From: Megalodesulfovibrio gigas DSM 1382 = ATCC 19364
GTDB taxonomy: Bacteria > Desulfobacterota > Desulfovibrionia > Desulfovibrionales > Desulfovibrionaceae
DNA length: 50,610 bases
Reading direction: 5' to 3'
NCBI RefSeq assembly: GCF_000468495.1
Contig: NC_022444.1
Span: 2,085,737 to 2,136,346, forward strand
Numbering within the stretch: position 1 is the stretch's first letter; every line of letters starts with the position of its first letter. This document shows, one piece after another, positions 1 to 8,483 of the stretch. The notes beneath the pieces were generated by a model, which saw only the letters and a program-made list of their open reading frames with translations, ran no database searches and was not told where the DNA came from. The position numbers were made by a program, and so were the translations under genes.

Positions 1-35
1 AGGTTTTCCCCCGAGAGTTCTTTTCAAAAACAACG
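1..35. repeat. Partial copy of a dispersed hairpin repeat
   Basis: The first 20 bases match, with two differences, the reverse complement of 13281-13300. They are followed by TTCTTTTCAAAAACAACG, which resembles the CAACGTCCTTTTTCAAAAG stretch at 13434-13452. The copy lies immediately downstream of the gcvPB stop codon in the direction of transcription, where a terminator is expected. It is cut by the window edge, so the full hairpin cannot be seen. Confidence 0.6.
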
Positions 36-39
36 TGCT

Positions 40-1485
40 CTACGCGTCGTCGGTCAGCACCATGTCGCGGGCGGCTTTGGTTTCATCCAGGCGGCCCACG
101 GGGGTGGTGTGCGGGGCGTGCTGCAGGAAGGCGGGATCCGTCCCGGCCAGGGAGAGGATCTCGATGAGATCATCCACAAACTGGTCCATGGTCTCGCGGC
201 TTTCGGTCTCCGTGGGCTCAAACATCAGGCATTCCTTGACGATGAGCGGGAAGTAGACCGTGGGGGCGTGGTGGCCTTTGTCCAGCAGGGCCTTGGCCAC
301 ATCCAGGGCCTTGACGCCCTGTTTGGCCTGGGCCACGGCCGAGGCCACGAATTCGTGCATGCACAGGCGGTCGTGGGGAATCTCCACATGGGATTCCAGA
401 CGCTTGCGCATGTAGTTGGCGTTCAGTACGGCATATTCGCTCACGCGGGTCAGGCCTTCGCGGCCCTGGCGCAGGATATAGGCATACGCCTTCAGCACCA
501 CGCCGAAGTTGCCGTAAAAGGGCGCCATGTATCCGATGGACTTGGGGTAGTCGTAGTCCAGGAACAGGCGGCCGTCCTTGAGTTTGACCACACGGGAGAC
601 GGGCAGGAAGGGGGTCAGGCGTTCGGCCACGCCCACCGGTCCTGCGCCCGGGCCGCCGGCGCCGTGGGGGGTGGCGAAGGTCTTGTGCAGGTTCAGGTGT
701 ACGACGTCGAAGCCCACGTCGCCCACGCGCATCTTGCCCAGGATGGCGTTGAGGTTGGCGCCGTCGTAATAGAGCAGGGCGTCTTTGGCGTGGGTGAGGG
801 CGACGATGCGCTCCAGATGGCGTTCAAAGAGCCCCAGGGTGTTGGGGCAGGTCATCATCACCGCGGCCACGTCGTCGTCCAGGGCATTTTCGAGGTGCTC
901 GGGATCGATCATGCCGTCCACGGAGGCGATGTTCACCACATCATAGCCGGCCAGGGCGGCGGTGGCGGGGTTGGTGCCGTGGGCGGAATCCGGGCAGATG
1001 ACCTTGGTTTTTTTGTTGCCCTTGTCCCGATGGTAGGCCGCGATGCACATGACGCCGGTAAGCTCGCCGTGGGCCCCGGCCATGGGATGCAGGGTGAAGG
1101 CAGCCATGCCCGTGATTTCGCACAGGAGCTGCTCGGTCTCGTACATCACCTCAAGCGCGCCCTGGGTAAAGTGCCCGGCCCCGCGCAGCTGGGCCATGAG
1201 GGGATGCAGTTTGGTGAAGCCGTCCAGGCTGGCCACGTGTTCCATGAAGCGCGGATTGTACTTCATGGTGCAGGAGCCCAGGGGATAGAAGTTGGTATCC
1301 ACGCCGAAGTTGCGGCGGGAAAGCTCGCTCACGTGGCGCATGACGTCCAGTTCCGAGACTTCGGGCAGCCGTGGTGCGGCCGGGCGCAGCAGGTCCTGCG
1401 GCAGATGCGCGGCCGCCGGCGCTGCCGGCGCGTCTGGCATGAGGCCCTGACGTCCGGGGATGGATTTGGCGAAGATGGTTTTCAC
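40..1485 (-). CDS. gcvPB: Glycine dehydrogenase (decarboxylating) subunit 2
   Basis: This is the PLP-binding half of the split P protein of the glycine cleavage system. With subunit 1 it decarboxylates glycine and passes the aminomethyl group to the lipoyl arm of GcvH in the cytoplasm. The 481-residue product carries the conserved NLHKTFATPHGAGGPG segment, whose lysine binds PLP, and the NFYPLGSCTMKYNPR signature near the N-terminus. The start is taken as GTG at 1485 because it overlaps the TGA of gcvPA (GTGA), which implies translational coupling. The frame stays open upstream but only through gcvPA. It is the last gene of a gcvH-gcvPA-gcvPB operon; no gcvT (aminomethyltransferase) is in the window. 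Confidence 0.96.
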   Translation of the reverse strand: MKTIFAKSIPGRQGLMPDAPAAPAAAHLPQDLLRPAAPRLPEVSELDVMRHVSELSRRNFGVDTNFYPLGSCTMKYNPRFMEHVASLDGFTKLHPLMAQLRGAGHFTQGALEVMYETEQLLCEITGMAAFTLHPMAGAHGELTGVMCIAAYHRDKGNKKTKVICPDSAHGTNPATAALAGYDVVNIASVDGMIDPEHLENALDDDVAAVMMTCPNTLGLFERHLERIVALTHAKDALLYYDGANLNAILGKMRVGDVGFDVVHLNLHKTFATPHGAGGPGAGPVGVAERLTPFLPVSRVVKLKDGRLFLDYDYPKSIGYMAPFYGNFGVVLKAYAYILRQGREGLTRVSEYAVLNANYMRKRLESHVEIPHDRLCMHEFVASAVAQAKQGVKALDVAKALLDKGHHAPTVYFPLIVKECLMFEPTETESRETMDQFVDDLIEILSLAGTDPAFLQHAPHTTPVGRLDETKAARDMVLTDDA

Positions 1486-2813
1486 AGCAAGCCTCCCACC
1501 ATTTCTGCCAGGTGGCCAATCTGCTCCCGGCTGGTCTTTTCGGTGCAGGCCACCAGCAGGACGTTGTCCATCCCGGCAAAGTAGCCGCCCAGGGGGAAGC
1601 CGGGCACCAGGCCGCGGCTGGCGCATTTGTCCACCACCTCGTGGGCGTTCCGGGGCAGCACCACGGCGAATTCGTTGCCGAAGGGCGCATCGGACAGCAG
1701 GCGCACCCCGGGCAGGGCTGCCAGACGGGCGGCGGCGTAGTGGGCCTTGTCCACGGCGTCTTCGGCCATGCGGGCCAGCCCCTGGGGACCAAGCACGCAC
1801 AGGGTGACGTATGCGCGGAAGGCGCACAGCGCCTGGTTGGAGCAGATGTTCGAGGTGGCCTTGGCCCGGCGGATGTGCTGCTCGCGCGCCTGCAGGGTGA
1901 GCACGTAGCCCGTGCGGCCCTGGTGGTCCACGGTGCGGCCGACGATACGGCCGGGCATCTGGCGGACGATCTCCCGTGTGCAGGTCATGATGCCCAGGTA
2001 CGGCCCGCCAAAGGAGAGGGGCAGCCCCAGGCTCTGGCCTTCGGCCACGGCCACGTCGGCCCCCATCTGGCCGGGCGTCTTGAGGATGGATTGCAGCACC
2101 GGATAGCAGGTCAGCACGCTCACGGCGCCCTTGGCCTTGGCCTGGGCGAAGAGGGCAGTGTAGTCGTGGATGGTGCCGAAAAAGGTGGGGTTCTGCACCA
2201 CCACGGCGGCGGTTTTGTCGTCAATGGCCGCCAGCAGCGCCTGCATGTCGGAAACACCGCCGCCGTGGGGCACGGTGGCCAGCTCCAATTGCAGGTTGGT
2301 GGTGTAGGTGGCCAGCATGGTGCGGTAAATGGGCGAGAGACTCTCATCCACCACAATGCGGGATCGTTTGGTGGCGCGCACGGCCATCATGCAGGCCTCA
2401 AACAGGGCTGAGCCGCCATCGTACACGCTGGCGTTGGCGCAATCCATGTCCAGGAGCCGGCTGACCGCAGTCTGATATTCGAAGATGGCCTGCAAGGTGC
2501 CCTGGGAGGCCTCGGCCTGGTAGGGCGTATAGGCGGTGAGAAATTCGCCGCGGGAGGAAAGGGCATCCACGATGGCCGGGATGTGGTGGTCGTAGAACCC
2601 GCCACCCAGAAAGCTGACCACGTCCGTCTTGTTGGCGCGGGCCAGTTCTTCCAGACGGGCGCACACGGCGCGCTCGCTCATGCCAGGGGGCAGGTTGAAG
2701 GACTTGGGCCGCATGGAGGCGGGAATATCCTGGAAGAGCGCTTCCAGCGATTCAACGCCCACCACCTTGAGCATCTCTTGCGTCTGCTCCGGAGTATGGG
2801 GGATGTATGGCAT
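1482..2813 (-). CDS. gcvPA: Glycine dehydrogenase (decarboxylating) subunit 1
   Basis: This is the partner subunit of the two-part P protein found in many anaerobes and Gram-positive bacteria. The 443-residue protein begins MPYIPHTPEQTQEMLKVVG, typical of the family, and carries the FLGGGFYDHHIP and PYQAEASQGTLQAIFEYQT blocks. Its length is normal for subunit 1. It lies 26 bases downstream of gcvH, and its stop overlaps the GTG start of gcvPB, so the three genes should be expressed together. In E. coli-type bacteria both halves are one GcvP chain; the split form is an expected lineage feature and not a frameshift. Confidence 0.96.
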   Translation of the reverse strand: MPYIPHTPEQTQEMLKVVGVESLEALFQDIPASMRPKSFNLPPGMSERAVCARLEELARANKTDVVSFLGGGFYDHHIPAIVDALSSRGEFLTAYTPYQAEASQGTLQAIFEYQTAVSRLLDMDCANASVYDGGSALFEACMMAVRATKRSRIVVDESLSPIYRTMLATYTTNLQLELATVPHGGGVSDMQALLAAIDDKTAAVVVQNPTFFGTIHDYTALFAQAKAKGAVSVLTCYPVLQSILKTPGQMGADVAVAEGQSLGLPLSFGGPYLGIMTCTREIVRQMPGRIVGRTVDHQGRTGYVLTLQAREQHIRRAKATSNICSNQALCAFRAYVTLCVLGPQGLARMAEDAVDKAHYAAARLAALPGVRLLSDAPFGNEFAVVLPRNAHEVVDKCASRGLVPGFPLGGYFAGMDNVLLVACTEKTSREQIGHLAEMVGGLL

Positions 2814-2839
2814 GCAGGTGGCCGATCCTTTGGGTTTGG

Positions 2840-3217
2840 TTATTCCTCAAGCAGGTCGGCGTATTCTTCGGGCGTGAGCAGGCCGTCGGAGGGCTGGCCC
2901 CCGGTCACACGCACGCGCACCATCCAGCCTTCACCATACGGATCTTCGTTGATGACCTCGGGCGTATCCACCAGCTCCTCATTGACGGCGATTACCTCGC
3001 CATCCACGGGGGAGTAGATCTCGCTGGCTGCCTTGACGGACTCCACGGATCCCATTTCCTCGCCTGCGGTCACCGTGTCGCCCACCTTGGGCAGCTCCAC
3101 GAACGTGAGATCGCCAAGCTGGGACTGGGCAAACTGGGTGATGCCCACCACGGCCTCGTCGTCTTCCATGCGGATCCATTCATGCGTTTTGGTATACAGC
3201 AGATCATCAGGAATCAT
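2840..3217 (-). CDS. gcvH: Glycine cleavage system H protein
   Basis: This is the lipoyl carrier that shuttles the aminomethyl group between the P, T and L proteins. The 125-residue protein has the usual length. The lipoylation motif SVESVKAAS is present, with the attachment lysine at K62, and the N-terminal TKTHEWIR block and the YGEGWMVRV block near the C-terminus are conserved. AGGAGGA lies about 5 bases before the ATG. It is the first gene of the gcv operon. The roughly 200-base leader holds a GC-rich hairpin with a UUCG-like loop (about 3357-3383), but I could not match it to the glycine riboswitch consensus, so regulation is unknown. Confidence 0.97.
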   Translation of the reverse strand: MIPDDLLYTKTHEWIRMEDDEAVVGITQFAQSQLGDLTFVELPKVGDTVTAGEEMGSVESVKAASEIYSPVDGEVIAVNEELVDTPEVINEDPYGEGWMVRVRVTGGQPSDGLLTPEEYADLLEE

Positions 3218-3426
3218 ACATTCCTCCTAAAAGATAAGGAAAAAGGGGAACGCGCCCCCGGTCTTCCGTGGCGAGATGTCCCGGCCCGTGACGTTTCATA
3301 CGTGCGCCGCGGCGCAACTGCAAGCCGTCTGGGCTGGCAAGTTGAGAAGTTTTTTGGAGCGACCCCGAAGGCGCTGTCGCCGCGGCAGAGGAATGGCCGC
3401 AGTCAGCACAGGGGAGGGCAGGCAGA

Positions 3427-3840
3427 TTATTCGCTCAGGGGCGCGAGGGTCAGGCCCAGGGCAGCGATTTCTTCAAGTAATAGCTGCTTTCTGATTGGCT
3501 TAACAATATAGGAAGTTGCGTCACCCAGGAAGAAGGCGTCGTGCACTTCGCGGTTGTCATCCAGGCCGCTGATCATGATGACTTTGGCGTGCCGGCAGGC
3601 CTCGCCCAGGAGCTCGCGCTCCACCTCGCGGATTTCGCGCAGGGCTTTCTGCCCGTCCATGTTGGGCATGAGAATATCCAGACACACCAGATCGTACGGC
3701 TCGCCTTCTTTGCAGGCGGCGCGGAATGCCTCCACGCCTTCCTCCCCGTCCACGGCGATATCCACATAGCCGAAAGGATGGAGGATCTTCTGCAAAAGTT
3801 TGCGGCTGTCGAAGTCGTCATCTACAATCAGAAACTTCAT
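3427..3840 (-). CDS. Single-domain response regulator (CheY-like)
   Basis: This is a stand-alone receiver domain of 137 residues with no output domain. The acidic pocket is D7-D9, the phosphoacceptor is D55 (CLDILMPNMDG), the switch serine is S91 (MISG) and the conserved lysine is K114 (VKP). All receiver signature residues are therefore present and the domain should be phosphorylatable. No histidine kinase lies beside it, so its partner is encoded elsewhere. It is transcribed toward gcvH about 210 bases away but with no sign of a shared operon. Its function (chemotaxis, phosphorelay or other) cannot be told from the sequence. Confidence 0.9.
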   Translation of the reverse strand: MKFLIVDDDFDSRKLLQKILHPFGYVDIAVDGEEGVEAFRAACKEGEPYDLVCLDILMPNMDGQKALREIREVERELLGEACRHAKVIMISGLDDNREVHDAFFLGDATSYIVKPIRKQLLLEEIAALGLTLAPLSE

Positions 3841-3916
3841 GCACCCGGCTCCGGTAAGGAAGTGTGCAAAAAATCAGGCCGAACGAATAGTAACCACGGA
3901 TCCGGGAGTGCGTCAA

Positions 3917-3946
3917 TTGCCATGCGCGGTAAAAATGTGGCATAGT
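3917..3946 (+). promoter_or_regulatory. Possible sigma-70 promoter for the 4067 gene
   Basis: TTGCCA and CATAGT are separated by 18 bases in the divergent gap between the receiver gene and the rightward 4067-4386 pair. Both boxes are near consensus. The assignment rests on sequence match and position only. Confidence 0.35.
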
Positions 3947-4066
3947 TGTCTGTTTGGGGCCGGTTGCGGCGATGCTTGCATTTGCCGCCGCCAGGGGCTA
4001 CAGCACAGGAGGGGTACCGTTTCTGCCCCGCAACCCATTTTCGGCGTGCGTTCACGCAAATATCTC

Positions 4067-4384
4067 ATGCATATTGCACTCGTTTTCACCCTCGCGGCCG
4101 CCTCCGGCTGGGAGTTCTGGCCCTTCGATGCCATCTACCCCTCAAACTTCTGGCCATTTTTGGCCAAGATTGGCTTTGTGGCCCTCATTTTCGGGGGGGT
4201 GGTGCTGTATCTGCGCAAACTGTTTGGCCCTGGCGGGCGGCTTCGCCCCGAGGGACTGGAGACAATCCAGGAAGCCCGGGCCCGGGAGGCACGCGAGCGC
4301 CAGGCCGTGGTGGACCAGGCGCAGGACGGCAGCCAGCCCGAGGGGCAGGAACAGGCCCGGGCCGCGGATACCCCGGAGCGTTAG
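4067..4384 (+). CDS. Small membrane protein, unknown function
   Basis: The 105-residue product starts with a hydrophobic stretch (HIALVFTLAAASG), has a tryptophan/phenylalanine-rich segment (WEFWPFDAIYPSNFWPF), and then a clear membrane helix (KIGFVALIFGGVVLYLRKLF, about residues 33-52). A charged, glutamate/arginine/glutamine-rich cytoplasmic tail follows. The ATG at 4067 has no good Shine-Dalgarno sequence, so the start is uncertain. The stop lies one base before the start of the HD-domain gene, so the two are probably co-transcribed. I do not recognise the family. Confidence 0.6.
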   Translation: MHIALVFTLAAASGWEFWPFDAIYPSNFWPFLAKIGFVALIFGGVVLYLRKLFGPGGRLRPEGLETIQEARAREARERQAVVDQAQDGSQPEGQEQARAADTPER

Positions 4385-4385
4385 C

Positions 4386-5210
4386 ATGCTGCAGCAGCCG
4401 GAACTGGGCGCGCTGCCCGAACTGTTTGAGGCCTATGTGGCCCGGCACCGTCTGGGCACGGCTGAGGATGCGCGCAACATTGAGCTCAAGCGCGAGCATT
4501 CCTGGCTGGTGATGGCCAATGCCCGCGCCATTGCCGATTCCCTGACCCTGCCCGATGTGCCGCGCCGCCTGTGTCTGGCCGCGGGATTGTTGCACGATTT
4601 CGGCAGGTTTCCGCAATATCTGCGCTACCGGACCTTTCACGACGGCAAGTCCGAAAACCATGCCCGCCTGGGCGTGCGGCACCTGCGCACGGAGCAGGCC
4701 TGCGCCGTCATGCCGGCTGCTGCCCGCCGGCAGGTGCAGGCCGCGGTAATGCTGCACAACCGTCGGGAGCTACCCCGGGGCATCTCGCCGGCGCTGCGGT
4801 GTCTGGCGGAGGTGGTGCGCGATGCGGACAAGCTGGACATCATCCGGGTCATGGCCGGGCATTTCAGCACGGCGGACACGTCCAATCCGGTGGTCACGCT
4901 GCACGTCAAGGAGGATCCGGAGCAGTACTCCCCGGATCTGCTGGCAGTCATTCTTTCGGGAAAAACAGGCGATTACACGGCCATGCAGTGGACAAACGAC
5001 TTCAAGATCCTGCTATGTGGATGGGTGGGCCAGCTGCATTTTGCCCGCAGCAGAACGCTCCTGAGCGAGCAGGGCCACATCCAGACCTTGCTAGGAACCC
5101 TGCCGGACACTGCAGCCTTGCGCCAGCTGCGGGAAATGGTCCTGAATTTGTTGACATCGCCACTGCCCGAGCCTGCATGCGCACAGGCGTTGCGGCAGTG
5201 GCGATGTTGA
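4386..5210 (+). CDS. HD-domain protein (putative phosphohydrolase)
   Basis: The 274-residue protein has a recognisable HD metal site: H38 (REHSW), H70-D71 (GLLHDFGRF) and D148 (RDADKLD). HD proteins are mostly metal-dependent phosphohydrolases acting on nucleotides or cyclic dinucleotides; the substrate here cannot be inferred. The ATG at 4386 follows the stop of the small membrane protein by one base, which fixes the start and suggests coupling. The frame is open for about 430 bases further upstream, but that part overlaps the preceding gene and has no family resemblance. Confidence 0.8.
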   Translation: MLQQPELGALPELFEAYVARHRLGTAEDARNIELKREHSWLVMANARAIADSLTLPDVPRRLCLAAGLLHDFGRFPQYLRYRTFHDGKSENHARLGVRHLRTEQACAVMPAAARRQVQAAVMLHNRRELPRGISPALRCLAEVVRDADKLDIIRVMAGHFSTADTSNPVVTLHVKEDPEQYSPDLLAVILSGKTGDYTAMQWTNDFKILLCGWVGQLHFARSRTLLSEQGHIQTLLGTLPDTAALRQLREMVLNLLTSPLPEPACAQALRQWRC

Positions 5211-5213
5211 GCG

Positions 5214-5229
5214 GCGGGCTTAGGCCCGC
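5214..5229. terminator. GC-rich hairpin between convergent genes
   Basis: GCGGGC-TTAG-GCCCGC forms a perfect 6-bp stem between the HD-domain gene and the leftward small gene, overlapping the stop codon of the latter. There is no T-tract on either side, so a role as a terminator for both genes is only a guess from position. Confidence 0.3.
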
Positions 5230-5459
5230 TGGCTGATCAGCCGTCCGGCAAGCTGCTCCAGCAGCTCCCCGGCTGTGGTGAAGATGAGGGGTTTCATGTT
5301 TCGTTCGCCCATCTCCACCGCCAGCGGTACCGCTTCGCCAAGATGCTTGGTCTGCTCGTAGGTGGCGTGTTGCATGCGCAACGAGTGGGAGATGTTGTTG
5401 CTGGAGAATTGTTCCCCATCCAGAACGAATTGCCATGCAAGATCGGTGTTCATTGCCAT
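5220..5459 (-). CDS. Small hypothetical protein
   Basis: The 79-residue product begins MAMNTDLAWQFVLDGEQFSS and has no signal peptide or membrane segment. I do not recognise the family. The start at 5459 is chosen because GGAG sits about 9 bases upstream; a second ATG two codons later is possible. It converges with the HD-domain gene and diverges from the aminotransferase gene. Composition is like its neighbours. Confidence 0.6.
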   Translation of the reverse strand: MAMNTDLAWQFVLDGEQFSSNNISHSLRMQHATYEQTKHLGEAVPLAVEMGERNMKPLIFTTAGELLEQLAGRLISQRA

Positions 5460-5608
5460 GATGAATTTCTCCGCGAGTGGCCATTGGGGGCAGCCGCCGG
5501 CGTTTCCCTCTTCAATGAACATGTAACCGCGCCTTGGGCGTCGGTCAAGCAGATGGGCGCAATTTGCCCGGCGGCGGACCGATGCGCGGCGCGTCATGGG
5601 TGATCATC

Positions 5609-6832
5609 ATGCATGCTGTTTCCGCTCCGGCGCCGTCCCGCCGGTCCGCATTGGTCAAGCCGTTTTATGTGATGGAGATTCTGGAGAAGGCCCAGGCCAT
5701 GCAGCGCGCCGGTCTCGACGTGGTGCATCTGGAAGTGGGCGAGCCGGATTTTGAGACGCCGCAGCCCATTCGTGATGCCGCGGAAAAAGCCCTGCGCGAC
5801 GGGCACACCCACTACACCCACAGTCTGGGCCTGCCCGAGCTGCGCGAGGCCATCTGCCAGTGGTATCACGACCGGTACAAGGTGGAAGTGACGCCGGACC
5901 GCATCGCCGTGACCAACGGCGTCTCGCCAGCCATGCTCCTGGCCTTCTGCGCCATCCTGGACAGCGGCGACAAGGTGCTCCTGGCTGACCCGCACTACGC
6001 CTGCTACCCCAATTTCATCCGCCTGGCCGGCGGCGAGCCGGTCTTCGTGCCCGTGCGCGAGGAGGAAGGCTACCAGCCCACGCCAGCGGGCGTGCGCGCC
6101 GCCATGCAGTCGGGAGGACCGGGCGTCAAGGCGTTGCTGGTCAACTCCCCCGGCAACCCCACGGGCACGTGCCTGGATCTGCCTCGCCTGCAGGCCCTGG
6201 CCGATGCCGCTCCCTGTCTGGTGAGTGACGAGATCTACAACGGCCTGGTGTATGCGGCCCCTGGCGCCGCGCTGCAGGAAGTCAGCGCCCTGCAGGCCAC
6301 GGATCAGGCCCTGGTGCTGGACGGCTTTTCCAAACGCTTTGCCATGACGGGCATGCGGCTGGGCTACCTGATTTTCCCGCCGCAGCTGGCCCGGGCCGTC
6401 TCCTCCATGACGCAGACGCTGTTCATCTCCCCCAACACCGTCTCCCAGTGGGCCGGGGTGGCGGCGCTGCGGGAGTGCGCGTCCCACGTGGAGGCCATGC
6501 GCACCACCTACGACCAGCGCCGCCGGCTGATGATCGATCGCCTCACCGGCATGGGCTTCTCCCTGCTCACGGAGCCCACCGGCGCATTCTATGTGTTCGT
6601 CAATGTGCGCCGGATTTGCGAGGCCCTGGGGCAGGATTCCCTGGCCCTGGCCAATCGCATCCTGGAAGAGGCCCATGTGGGCGTGACGCCGGGCATCGAC
6701 TTCGGTCCCGGCGGGGAAGGGCACTTGCGCTTCTCCTATGCCACGTCCCTGGAACGCATCGAGGAAGGCCTGCAGCGTCTGGCCCGGTGGCTGGAGCGCA
6801 CGGGCTGTCATCCGGCCGGACTTCTGGGATAA
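5609..6832 (+). CDS. Class I/II pyridoxal-phosphate aminotransferase
   Basis: This is a fold-type I aminotransferase of the aspartate aminotransferase superfamily, 407 residues, the normal length. It shows the N-terminal HLEVGEPDFETP block, the NSPGNPTG motif, SDEIYNGLVY, and the PLP lysine in DGFSKRFAMTGMRLGY. The C-terminal arginine block LRFSYATSLERI is also present. It should transfer an amino group from an amino acid to a 2-oxo acid in the cytoplasm; the exact substrate (aspartate, alanine or aromatic) cannot be fixed. The start at 5609 has GGGTGA about 7 bases upstream. The methyltransferase gene follows after 6 bases. Confidence 0.92.
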   Translation: MHAVSAPAPSRRSALVKPFYVMEILEKAQAMQRAGLDVVHLEVGEPDFETPQPIRDAAEKALRDGHTHYTHSLGLPELREAICQWYHDRYKVEVTPDRIAVTNGVSPAMLLAFCAILDSGDKVLLADPHYACYPNFIRLAGGEPVFVPVREEEGYQPTPAGVRAAMQSGGPGVKALLVNSPGNPTGTCLDLPRLQALADAAPCLVSDEIYNGLVYAAPGAALQEVSALQATDQALVLDGFSKRFAMTGMRLGYLIFPPQLARAVSSMTQTLFISPNTVSQWAGVAALRECASHVEAMRTTYDQRRRLMIDRLTGMGFSLLTEPTGAFYVFVNVRRICEALGQDSLALANRILEEAHVGVTPGIDFGPGGEGHLRFSYATSLERIEEGLQRLARWLERTGCHPAGLLG

Positions 6833-6838
6833 TCCGGC

Positions 6839-7477
6839 ATGACGGAAGACGAATACGGGGTGGTTTCAGGGATCTATGATCCCTTGCTGGATCCGCTGCT
6901 TGCGCCCCTGCGGCGGGCGGTGGCGGCCATGGCCCGCGCCAGGGGCTGGACGCGCATGGTGGATGTGGGCGGCGGCACGGGGCGGCAGTGCCAGGCCCTG
7001 GCCGCCGCAGGGGTCTCGTGTCTGCTGGTGGATCGCTCCCCGGGCATGCTCCGTGTGGCCCGGGGGCGGCGCATGGCGCTGCTGGACGTGCTGCAGGGGG
7101 ACGCCGTATGCCTGCCCCTGGCCGCCGCCGGCGCGGATGCCGTGGTCTTTTCCTTGTGTCTGCACGAGATGCCCCACCATGTCCGACAGGCAGCCCTGGC
7201 GGAAGCCGGCCGTGTGGGCCGGATGGTGGTGGCGGCGGACTATGCCCTGCCGGAGTCGGCAGACTGGCGCGGCCGGGCGGCGCTGCTGGCCGCGCACCTG
7301 CCGGAACGGCTGGCCGGGCGACGGCATTACGCCATGTTTCGGGACTTCCTGGCCCGAGGCGCGGCGGCAGGTGTGCTGCAGGCGGCGGGATTCGAGGTCC
7401 TGGAGCGGGCTTCCCTGTTTCAGGGGGCGCTGGCGGTCATCCTGGCCCGGCCTGGACGCTCCCAGGGGGCGGCGTAG
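6839..7477 (+). CDS. Class I SAM-dependent methyltransferase
   Basis: The 212-residue protein carries the SAM-binding glycine loop VDVGGGTG at residues 41-48, followed by LLVDRSPGML as motif II and GDAVCLPLAAAGADAVVFSL as motifs III-IV. This is the layout of ubiE-like small-molecule methyltransferases. The substrate is unknown. It starts 6 bases after the aminotransferase stop and is probably in its operon. The last 58 bases overlap the 3' end of the opposing lipoprotein gene. Confidence 0.85.
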   Translation: MTEDEYGVVSGIYDPLLDPLLAPLRRAVAAMARARGWTRMVDVGGGTGRQCQALAAAGVSCLLVDRSPGMLRVARGRRMALLDVLQGDAVCLPLAAAGADAVVFSLCLHEMPHHVRQAALAEAGRVGRMVVAADYALPESADWRGRAALLAAHLPERLAGRRHYAMFRDFLARGAAAGVLQAAGFEVLERASLFQGALAVILARPGRSQGAA

Positions 7478-7842
7478 GCACGGGGGCCGGCCCGGAAGGA
7501 TGGATTTTCCAGGCAGGCTTCCGCCACCAGCGCATCGTGCATGGCCAACTGATTGAGATCGTTGTTCTGCAGGCGGGCGTCTTCGGAAAACTCGCCGCGG
7601 TAGTCACGGATGAGCAGCCGCAGTTCGTCGGGATGGAGTTGCAGCCGGTGGTTCTCGGCCACGCAGCGACACAGGCTGTCGGCCTGGCGCTTGTCCAGAT
7701 GCCGCGCGGCCTGCTGCCGGCAGACAGCTTCAAATTCGGCCACAGCGGCTGCCAGGGCTGCCTTGTCGTCCCCTTGTCGCGACGCAGCGCAGCCGGCAGT
7801 CAGCAGGCATGCAACACAGGCGATGACACAGAAGATGCGCAT
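7420..7842 (-). CDS. Putative lipoprotein
   Basis: The 140-residue product begins MRIFCVIACVACLLTAGCAAS, a signal peptide with the lipobox LTAGC, so the mature protein should be lipid-anchored at its cysteine. The mature part has further cysteines (VCRQ, SLCRCVAE, EACLEN) that could form disulfides. The family is not recognised. The start at 7842 places the signal peptide at the N-terminus, although the frame extends upstream. Its 3' end overlaps the methyltransferase gene on the opposite strand by 58 bases. Confidence 0.7.
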   Translation of the reverse strand: MRIFCVIACVACLLTAGCAASRQGDDKAALAAAVAEFEAVCRQQAARHLDKRQADSLCRCVAENHRLQLHPDELRLLIRDYRGEFSEDARLQNNDLNQLAMHDALVAEACLENPSFRAGPRAYAAPWERPGRARMTASAP

Positions 7843-8012
7843 GGCGTGTCCAAAAATGTGGTGCGAGCGGTTGCGCTTTGGCGGCATCCAATGCAAGCTG
7901 GCCATGGTGGCGCCGCAGCATTCAATGCTTCGCATCATATATCCCCGCGGGCTTGCATGGTCAATGCCGGGGTGTGGCGAGCGCCCGGCGCAGGCCGGAT
8001 TCTGATTTGGTT

Positions 8013-8041
8013 TTGACAAGAATTAGACTTGGTTATAGAAT
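8013..8041 (+). promoter_or_regulatory. Strong sigma-70-type promoter
   Basis: TTGACA is separated by 17 bases from TAGAAT, a match of 11 out of 12 to the consensus. It points toward the small membrane protein gene at 8181 and would give a leader of about 135 bases. Confidence 0.6.
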
Positions 8042-8153
8042 TTCTTGAAAACGGCCGCCCAGTCCGGGCGCACCGCATGCTGTGTGGAAATGATTGCGGC
8101 GGGTTACAGCTGCGGCCTTGCCCGATTCCGCATCCCCCCAACGCTGCCCTGCC

Positions 8154-8174
8154 GTCCAGCTTTTTTTCCTGGAG
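8154..8174 (+). promoter_or_regulatory. Hairpin covering the ribosome binding site of the 8181 gene
   Basis: TCCAG and CTGGA enclose a run of T residues. The right arm is part of the Shine-Dalgarno sequence CTGGAGA, so the stem could hide the binding site. The stem is short (5 bp) and the idea is untested. Confidence 0.3.
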
Positions 8175-8180
8175 ACGACC

Positions 8181-8468
8181 ATGAACCAGATGACGCCGGA
8201 ACAATTCAGCGCCCTCACGAAGCAGCTTGAGGAGTGGAAGGAAGATACAGAGTACCAGCTGCAGACGTTCTTTGATGAGACCCGTGTGTTGATCAACGAA
8301 AACCGCAAGCGATACAACCGGCTGCTGGTCATTCTGGCCGTGTCCCTTGCCTTGAATCTGTATTCCACCAGTTTCTTGTACACGGTGCGAGACTATGCCG
8401 TGAACACCACGCAGCACATGACGCACTTGTACGAAAATCTCATGCGGCTTGTGTTGCCCAAGGAGTAG
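8181..8468 (+). CDS. Small membrane protein with coiled-coil N-terminus
   Basis: The 95-residue protein has a charged, heptad-like N-terminal half (KQLEEWKEDTEYQLQTFFDE), then one membrane helix at about residues 48-66 (LLVILAVSLALNLYSTSFL), then a short tail. GGAG lies 7 bases before the ATG. The layout resembles small membrane-anchored scaffold proteins, but I do not recognise the family. It is preceded by a strong promoter at 8013 and followed, after 94 bases, by the AMIN-domain gene. Confidence 0.75.
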   Translation: MNQMTPEQFSALTKQLEEWKEDTEYQLQTFFDETRVLINENRKRYNRLLVILAVSLALNLYSTSFLYTVRDYAVNTTQHMTHLYENLMRLVLPKE

Positions 8469-8483
8469 ATCCGGCGCACCCGT

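Noticed and set aside
109-1584. Long open frame on the plus strand, antisense to gcvPB
   Set aside because: It is a GC-rich shadow frame; its product is rich in histidine, glycine and glutamine and has no family resemblance, while the minus strand encodes a complete conserved enzyme.
3218-3426. Glycine riboswitch upstream of gcvH
   Set aside because: The leader has a GC-rich hairpin but I could not find the paired aptamer cores expected of a glycine riboswitch.
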